A stretch of 28,943 bases of DNA from JBFGCM01 sp041581135. GTDB lineage: Bacteria; Actinomycetota; Acidimicrobiia; Spongiisociales; UBA5794. The stretch is taken from NCBI GenBank assembly GCA_041581135.1, contig JBFGCM010000046.1, forward strand, positions 1 to 28,943, read 5' to 3'. Shown piece by piece: positions 25,646 through 28,943 of this stretch (its first letter is position 1; each line of letters starts with the position of its first letter). A program made the position numbers and the translations under genes. The notes under the pieces are model-generated. The model was given only the letters and a program-made list of their open reading frames with translations. It had not been told where the DNA came from and searched no databases.

Positions 25646-26697
25646 CAGGAGCCTCTCCGTCGAGCTCGCGCCGTTCGCCACACCGCCCATGCCCCGCCCA
25701 CGAGTACGAACAACACGATGATGCCTTGGAGCACGCCGCCGAACGCCGAGTCGAGGTCCAGGCGAAGATCCAGCTGAGCACTGCCGGTGGAGATCATGAT
25801 GAAGAAGAGCGCGATCGGCGCCACCCAACGGGCGCTCAAGGCCGCCAGCAGCACGACGAGGATGCCGAGGAAGCCGTAGCCGCCGGACACGGCGGGAACC
25901 AGCTTGTGGTGGAAGCCCGTTGCCTGGATGGTCCCGCCGAGCCCGGCCAATCCTCCGCCGACGGCAAAGGCACCCAGCAGGTAGGCCCGGGTGGGAATAC
26001 CGAGCAGAAACGCGCTCTCCGGGTTGCGGCCGACCGCCTTCAGCTCGAGACCGAAACGGGTGCCACGTAGCAGGTAGTACACACCGATGGTCCCGATGAG
26101 GGCGAGCACGATGGCGAGGAGCGGGAACTCGGCACCGAACATGGTCGTGCTGGGCAAGAACGCCTCCTCGCGGAACAGGTCTGTGCCGCTGGTCGAGGCC
26201 ACGCCGGCGCGTTTCCAGGGGCCGATCACCAGGTACGTGGCGAGGCCGGCGGCGAGGAAGTCGAGCCCGAGGCCACCGAAGATCTCGTTGACCTTGCCGT
26301 GGGTCTTGAGGACGCCGGCCAGCAACGCCCAGAAGGCTCCCCCGACGATGCCGGCGACGATGGTGGCCGGTACCACCGCTCCGGCCGGCCCGGGCATGAC
26401 TCGGGCCACCCACGTGGCGGCAATGGCGCCGGCGATGATCTGGCCCTCCACCCCGATGTTCCACAAGCCGGAGGCGAAGGTGATCACCAATCCGGCGGCG
26501 GCCAGCACCAGCGGTGTCCACGCCAACAGTGTGTTGGCGGTCTTGTCGGCCGAGCCGAATGCGCCGTCCCACAACAGGCCGAGCGCCTCGAACGGCGGCG
26601 CATCGACCAGCACCAGAAGCACGATCGACACCACCCCGGCCGCCACCAGCGAAACCACAGTGGGGCCCATGCGGGTGCGAGTCTGCCTCGTGGTCAC
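25645..26697 (-). CDS. nucleoside (BMP-type) ABC importer permease, first subunit
   Basis: A 350-residue polytopic protein of the same permease family (NupP/YufP type). The segment LWNIGVEGQIIAGAIAATWV is the family hallmark, and LLRGTRFGLELKAVGRNPES is the cytoplasmic coupling loop. GGLAGLGGTIQATG follows. The start is the GTG at 26697, which overlaps the ATPase stop codon as GTGA and has AAGGAG just upstream. The in-frame upstream extension to 26886 is an Arg-rich shadow over the ATPase gene and was rejected. It pairs with the second permease and with the double ATPase. Position and overlaps show one polycistronic message. Confidence 0.88.
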   Translation of the reverse strand: MTTRQTRTRMGPTVVSLVAAGVVSIVLLVLVDAPPFEALGLLWDGAFGSADKTANTLLAWTPLVLAAAGLVITFASGLWNIGVEGQIIAGAIAATWVARVMPGPAGAVVPATIVAGIVGGAFWALLAGVLKTHGKVNEIFGGLGLDFLAAGLATYLVIGPWKRAGVASTSGTDLFREEAFLPSTTMFGAEFPLLAIVLALIGTIGVYYLLRGTRFGLELKAVGRNPESAFLLGIPTRAYLLGAFAVGGGLAGLGGTIQATGFHHKLVPAVSGGYGFLGILVVLLAALSARWVAPIALFFIMISTGSAQLDLRLDLDSAFGGVLQGIIVLFVLVGGAWAVWRTARARRRGS

Positions 26698-28157
26698 ACG
26701 CGCTCCTTGCCGCCGATCAAGTAGCCGAGACCGTCGCCGTCGAGCTCGGCGGCGGGAACGACCCGAAAGACCTCCCCGGAGAAGAACACCACGATGCGGT
26801 CGCTGTACCGCAGCAGCTCGTCGAGATCCGCCGAGGCGAACACGATGGTCGTGCCGTCGCTGCGCCTGGCGAGGATGCGGTTCCACACATACTCGGCGGA
26901 CTCGATGTCGAGCCCCCGAGTCGGATGCTCCATGAGAAGCAACTCGAGGGTTGGCGGCATCATCGCCAGGAGCAACCGCTGCTGGTTTCCCCCAGACAGT
27001 GACTCTGCGGTCGACTCGGGGCGTCCCTTGATCTGGTGACCGTCGATCTTGTCGGTCGCGTGGTCGGTGGCGGTGTCCCAGTCGAGGAAGAACGCATCCC
27101 GCTCACCGGCGAGGATCAGATGTTCGGTGATCGTCAGGCCCGACACGAGGCCTTCTTCGAGGCGACCGGCCGGCAGGTAGTGGATACCGCGCCGCAATCG
27201 ATCCCGATACGACATGGTCGTGATGTCTGTCCCGGCGACGGAGATGCGGCCCGAGCCCACCTTCACGAGTCCTGCCAGCGCCCGCAGCAGAGTGCGTTGC
27301 CCACTGCCCTCCAAGCCGGCCAGACCGATGACCTCGCCGGCCGCGGTCTGCAGCGACCACTCGCGGATGGCCGTGGTCCCCTCCGTGATGGTCACGTCGG
27401 CGATGTCCAGAGCGGGTGATCCCATCTCGACGTGGGGACGGTCACCCTCGACGACCACCTCCCCGAACATCATCTCCACGAGCCGGTCGGTCGGAACCGG
27501 CATGTCGACCTCGCCCACCACCTTGCCGTGGCGGATCACGGTGACCGAGTCGCACAATTCCTCGATCTCTTCGAGCTTGTGCGACACGAAGATCACGATG
27601 AGGCCGTCCGCGGCCAACCGGCGCAGGGTGGCGAACAGCTCGACGCGCTGGCTCGTGGAGATGCCGGTGGTCGGCTCGTCGAAGATGAGCAACCGCGCAC
27701 CAAGCCACAACAGCCTGGTGATCTCGAGTTGCTGGCGCTCTCCCACCGTGAGGGTCCGGACGATGGCGTTGGGGTCGAAGTGAAAGCCCAGGCGAGAGCT
27801 GATCTCGCCCAGCTCCTCGGCGCCCGCGGCACGATCGAGACCTCGGCCGGGACTGCCGAGGAGGAAGTTGTCCAAGACCGTGAGCGGCGGGAAGACCAGC
27901 GGGTCCTGGTGCAACATGCCGATACCGGCGTCGATGGCGGCCTGCGGCGACCCGAGCGCCAGGGTGGTGCCATCGAGGCGGATCGTCCCCGCATCCGCCT
28001 TGAGGAACCCCGAGAGGATCTTCATCAACGTCGACTTGCCGGCTCCGTTCTCTCCGAGGAGCCCGTGCAGGGTCCCCGCCTCGACGTGCAAGGTGATCCC
28101 ATCGTTGGCACGCACGGCACCGAAGTGCTTCTTGATGTCGATGAGCTCCAGAGCCAT
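26694..28157 (-). CDS. nucleoside/sugar-type ABC importer ATPase with two NBDs
   Basis: A 487-residue double ATPase. The first NBD has Walker A GENGAGKST, a variant signature LTVGERQQLEI and Walker B LLIFDEPTTGIS. The second has a degenerate Walker A (GLEGSGQRTLL, without the lysine), a canonical signature LSGGNQQRLLLA and LLLMEHPTRGLD. One intact and one degenerate P-loop is normal for RbsA/MglA/NupO-type ATPases. I placed the start at the ATG at 28157, giving MALELIDIKKHFGAVRANDG. The frame is open to 28322, but the added residues have no family similarity and would cover the promoter region. No Shine-Dalgarno sequence precedes 28157, and TAGCCT lies seven bases upstream. It is first of a three-gene operon. 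No solute-binding protein gene is found next to it. Confidence 0.9.
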   Translation of the reverse strand: MALELIDIKKHFGAVRANDGITLHVEAGTLHGLLGENGAGKSTLMKILSGFLKADAGTIRLDGTTLALGSPQAAIDAGIGMLHQDPLVFPPLTVLDNFLLGSPGRGLDRAAGAEELGEISSRLGFHFDPNAIVRTLTVGERQQLEITRLLWLGARLLIFDEPTTGISTSQRVELFATLRRLAADGLIVIFVSHKLEEIEELCDSVTVIRHGKVVGEVDMPVPTDRLVEMMFGEVVVEGDRPHVEMGSPALDIADVTITEGTTAIREWSLQTAAGEVIGLAGLEGSGQRTLLRALAGLVKVGSGRISVAGTDITTMSYRDRLRRGIHYLPAGRLEEGLVSGLTITEHLILAGERDAFFLDWDTATDHATDKIDGHQIKGRPESTAESLSGGNQQRLLLAMMPPTLELLLMEHPTRGLDIESAEYVWNRILARRSDGTTIVFASADLDELLRYSDRIVVFFSGEVFRVVPAAELDGDGLGYLIGGKERV

Positions 28158-28164
28158 TGCGTCG

Positions 28165-28170
28165 AGGCTA
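28165..28170 (-). promoter_or_regulatory. putative leaderless -10 box (TAGCCT) for the ABC importer operon
   Basis: On the minus strand TAGCCT is followed by seven bases and the ATG at 28157. No ribosome binding site is seen. No good -35 element is present at 17-18 bp. Confidence 0.4.
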
Positions 28171-28269
28171 GACGGCACACCCCCGGTCCACCTGGTCCAC
28201 GGCGACACCGTCGCACTGGGGTCGCGCAGGGCTTCGTGGCGTGGGGTGGCCGGCTCACCGACGAAATCC

Positions 28270-28303
28270 GACATGGTGTCAAAAACAACCCGACAACGTG
28301 TCG
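28270..28303. promoter_or_regulatory. two GACA-N3-TGTC palindromes one double helical turn apart
   Basis: GACATGGTGTC (28270-28280) and CGACAACGTGTCG (28291-28303) share the half-site GACA with a three-base spacer. Their centres are 22 bp apart, about two helical turns, so they lie on the same DNA face. They sit about 115-145 bp upstream of the importer operon and a similar distance upstream of the gene at 28427. A paired operator is a reasonable guess; no regulator family is identified. Confidence 0.4.
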
Positions 28304-28370
28304 AACCATCGACGCGAATCACGCAATACGAATCTCCTGACCACAGGAAAACCCATACAACTGTTCGTCA

Positions 28371-28390
28371 CACTTGAGAGAAAACAAGTG
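28371..28390. promoter_or_regulatory. inverted repeat CACTTG-N8-CAAGTG upstream of the terminal gene
   Basis: A perfect six-base inverted repeat with an A/G-rich eight-base spacer, 36 bp upstream of the ATG at 28427 and about 22 bp upstream of the TATGAT box. The location fits an operator near the -35 region. An AAAGGAGG run follows at 28393-28400 but is too far from that ATG to serve it. Confidence 0.35.
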
Positions 28391-28412
28391 CGAAAGGAGG
28401 TTGACACAGTCG

Positions 28413-28418
28413 TATGAT
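28413..28418 (+). promoter_or_regulatory. putative -10 box (TATGAT) for the terminal secreted-protein gene
   Basis: TATGAT is close to the -10 consensus and lies eight bases before the ATG at 28427, which fits a leaderless start. TTGACA at 28401-28406 is only six bases away and cannot pair with it as a -35 element. Confidence 0.4.
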
Positions 28419-28426
28419 CGAGGGCT

Positions 28427-28943
28427 ATGTTTGGTCGGGTAACGAAGGGAAGCCCACTGCGCGACCACCCGCACCTCGGAATCGCACAGGCCAGGACCCT
28501 CTCGATCGACATCCTCTTTGCCGTTTTGATCACTGCGCTGCTCGCCGCCAACGCCAGCGCCGTCACCAACACCGCGACGATCACGCCGTCGCCCAACCTC
28601 CGGAACACCCATCGACGGCAGCACCTTCGACGACATCGACCTCGTCACCTACTCCGAGACCACGTTGCTGCTTTCGATCGTGCCGGAGATGCCGGACCTC
28701 ACGCTCACGGCCGCCACGATCGAGTCGGATGCGACGTTGCATGCGCTCACCTTCAACGGCACCGCATCCGTGCTGGGCCTCACGGCCGAACTGCTCGTGA
28801 CGGCGGACTGGAACGACGCCGCCACCGACATCGCACCGACGCTGACGATTGGCGTCAAGTTCGCCGGGTTCTCCATCGACACCATCAACGACGCGTGGAC
28901 CACGATCGGGGGCGAGCTCCCCAGCTTCACGATCGGCTGGGCG
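28427..28943 (+). CDS. secreted protein of unknown function, 5' part, with apparent +1 frameshift
   Basis: From the ATG at 28427 the frame gives a basic N-terminus, a hydrophobic stretch (DILFAVLITALLAANASA, a likely signal peptide) and VTNTATITPSP, with coding-like GC-rich third positions up to about 28593. After that this frame turns Arg/His-rich, as a shadow frame would. The frame one base further on becomes clearly coding from about 28602: GTPIDGSTFDDIDLVTYSET, then LSIVPEMPDLTLTAATIESD and FAGFSIDTINDAWTTIGGEL, open to the window edge. The second frame has stops upstream (TAA at 28440, and a TGA near 28539) and no start of its own. So the gene is probably one exported protein broken by a one-base shift, either real or an assembly error. 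I recognise no domain. The gene continues beyond the window. Confidence 0.6.
   Translation, partial: MFGRVTKGSPLRDHPHLGIAQARTLSIDILFAVLITALLAANASAVTNTATITPSPNLRNTHRRQHLRRHRPRHLLRDHVAAFDRAGDAGPHAHGRHDRVGCDVACAHLQRHRIRAGPHGRTARDGGLERRRHRHRTDADDWRQVRRVLHRHHQRRVDHDRGRAPQLHDRLG

Noticed and set aside
25646..26572. Long N-terminal extension of the second permease
   Set aside because: It overlaps the first permease in another frame, is Arg/Gly-rich, and the TGATG junction gives the normal permease N-terminus.
28158..28322. N-terminal extension of the ABC ATPase
   Set aside because: The 55 added residues do not resemble the family N-terminus and would cover the palindromes and promoter-like box.
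28401..28431. TTGACA and TATGTT as a -35/-10 pair
   Set aside because: The spacing is 19 bp and the -10 box would overlap the ATG at 28427, leaving no start codon in the message. TATGAT at 28413 fits better.
28414..28800. 128-residue open frame starting at the ATG at 28414
   Set aside because: It has a ribosome-binding-like AAAGGAGG 13 bases upstream, but its product is Arg/Pro/Ser-rich shadow sequence over the secreted-protein frames.

Overview
The window is high-GC, densely coding DNA. Many genes start with GTG, and neighbouring genes overlap in the GTGA and TGATG styles. SARP/AfsR regulators, cyclase-ATPase-TPR proteins and MrfA-type helicases fit an actinobacterium. An Acidimicrobiia-like lineage is my guess, not something the sequence proves. 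I see no tRNA, rRNA, CRISPR array, transposase or phage gene. No gene-free stretch exceeds 300 bases. The longest, 28158-28426, holds promoter- and operator-like elements.

Layout. 1-377: N-terminal part of an LtrA-type membrane protein (minus). 539-1354: metallo-beta-lactamase-fold phosphodiesterase-like hydrolase. 1371-5150: 1259-residue double-cyclase/ATPase/TPR signalling protein (minus). Divergent from it, 5307-12719 encodes a 2470-residue exported protein with a beta-helix, two perfect PISSV pentapeptide blocks, a gingipain-like (C25) peptidase region and about five PKD domains. 12867-13736: alpha/alpha-toroid-like protein with two QW-like motifs. 13823-16066: MrfA/YprA-type DNA helicase. 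16087-16878: two small divergent alpha/beta-barrel-like proteins (GYD and ABM-like). 16918-19950: SARP/AfsR regulator (minus), divergent from a GerMN-SH3 lipoprotein at 20093-21538 that ends in a strong hairpin. 21636-23003: 8-oxoguanine deaminase-like amidohydrolase. 23099-24676: five-helix membrane protein with a sulfite-oxidase-type molybdenum domain. 24680-28157 (minus): ATPase and two permeases of a BMP-type nucleoside ABC importer. 28427-end: start of a secreted protein whose reading frame appears shifted near 28592-28602.

How the genes may work together (inference). Uptake of purine nucleosides by the importer and deamination of an oxidised purine by the amidohydrolase would make a small salvage module, although the importer's binding lipoprotein is not in the window. 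The giant exoprotein and the cyclase-ATPase share one 156-bp divergent intergenic region and could be co-regulated. Two initiation styles coexist. Several genes have strong Shine-Dalgarno sequences. Four others have no usable Shine-Dalgarno sequence but carry a TANNNT box 6-8 bases before the start codon, as expected for leaderless mRNAs.

The most unusual items are the giant PISSV/C25 exoprotein, the complementary (C1/C2-like) cyclase domains in one chain, and the internal twin-arginine motif in the molybdenum protein.
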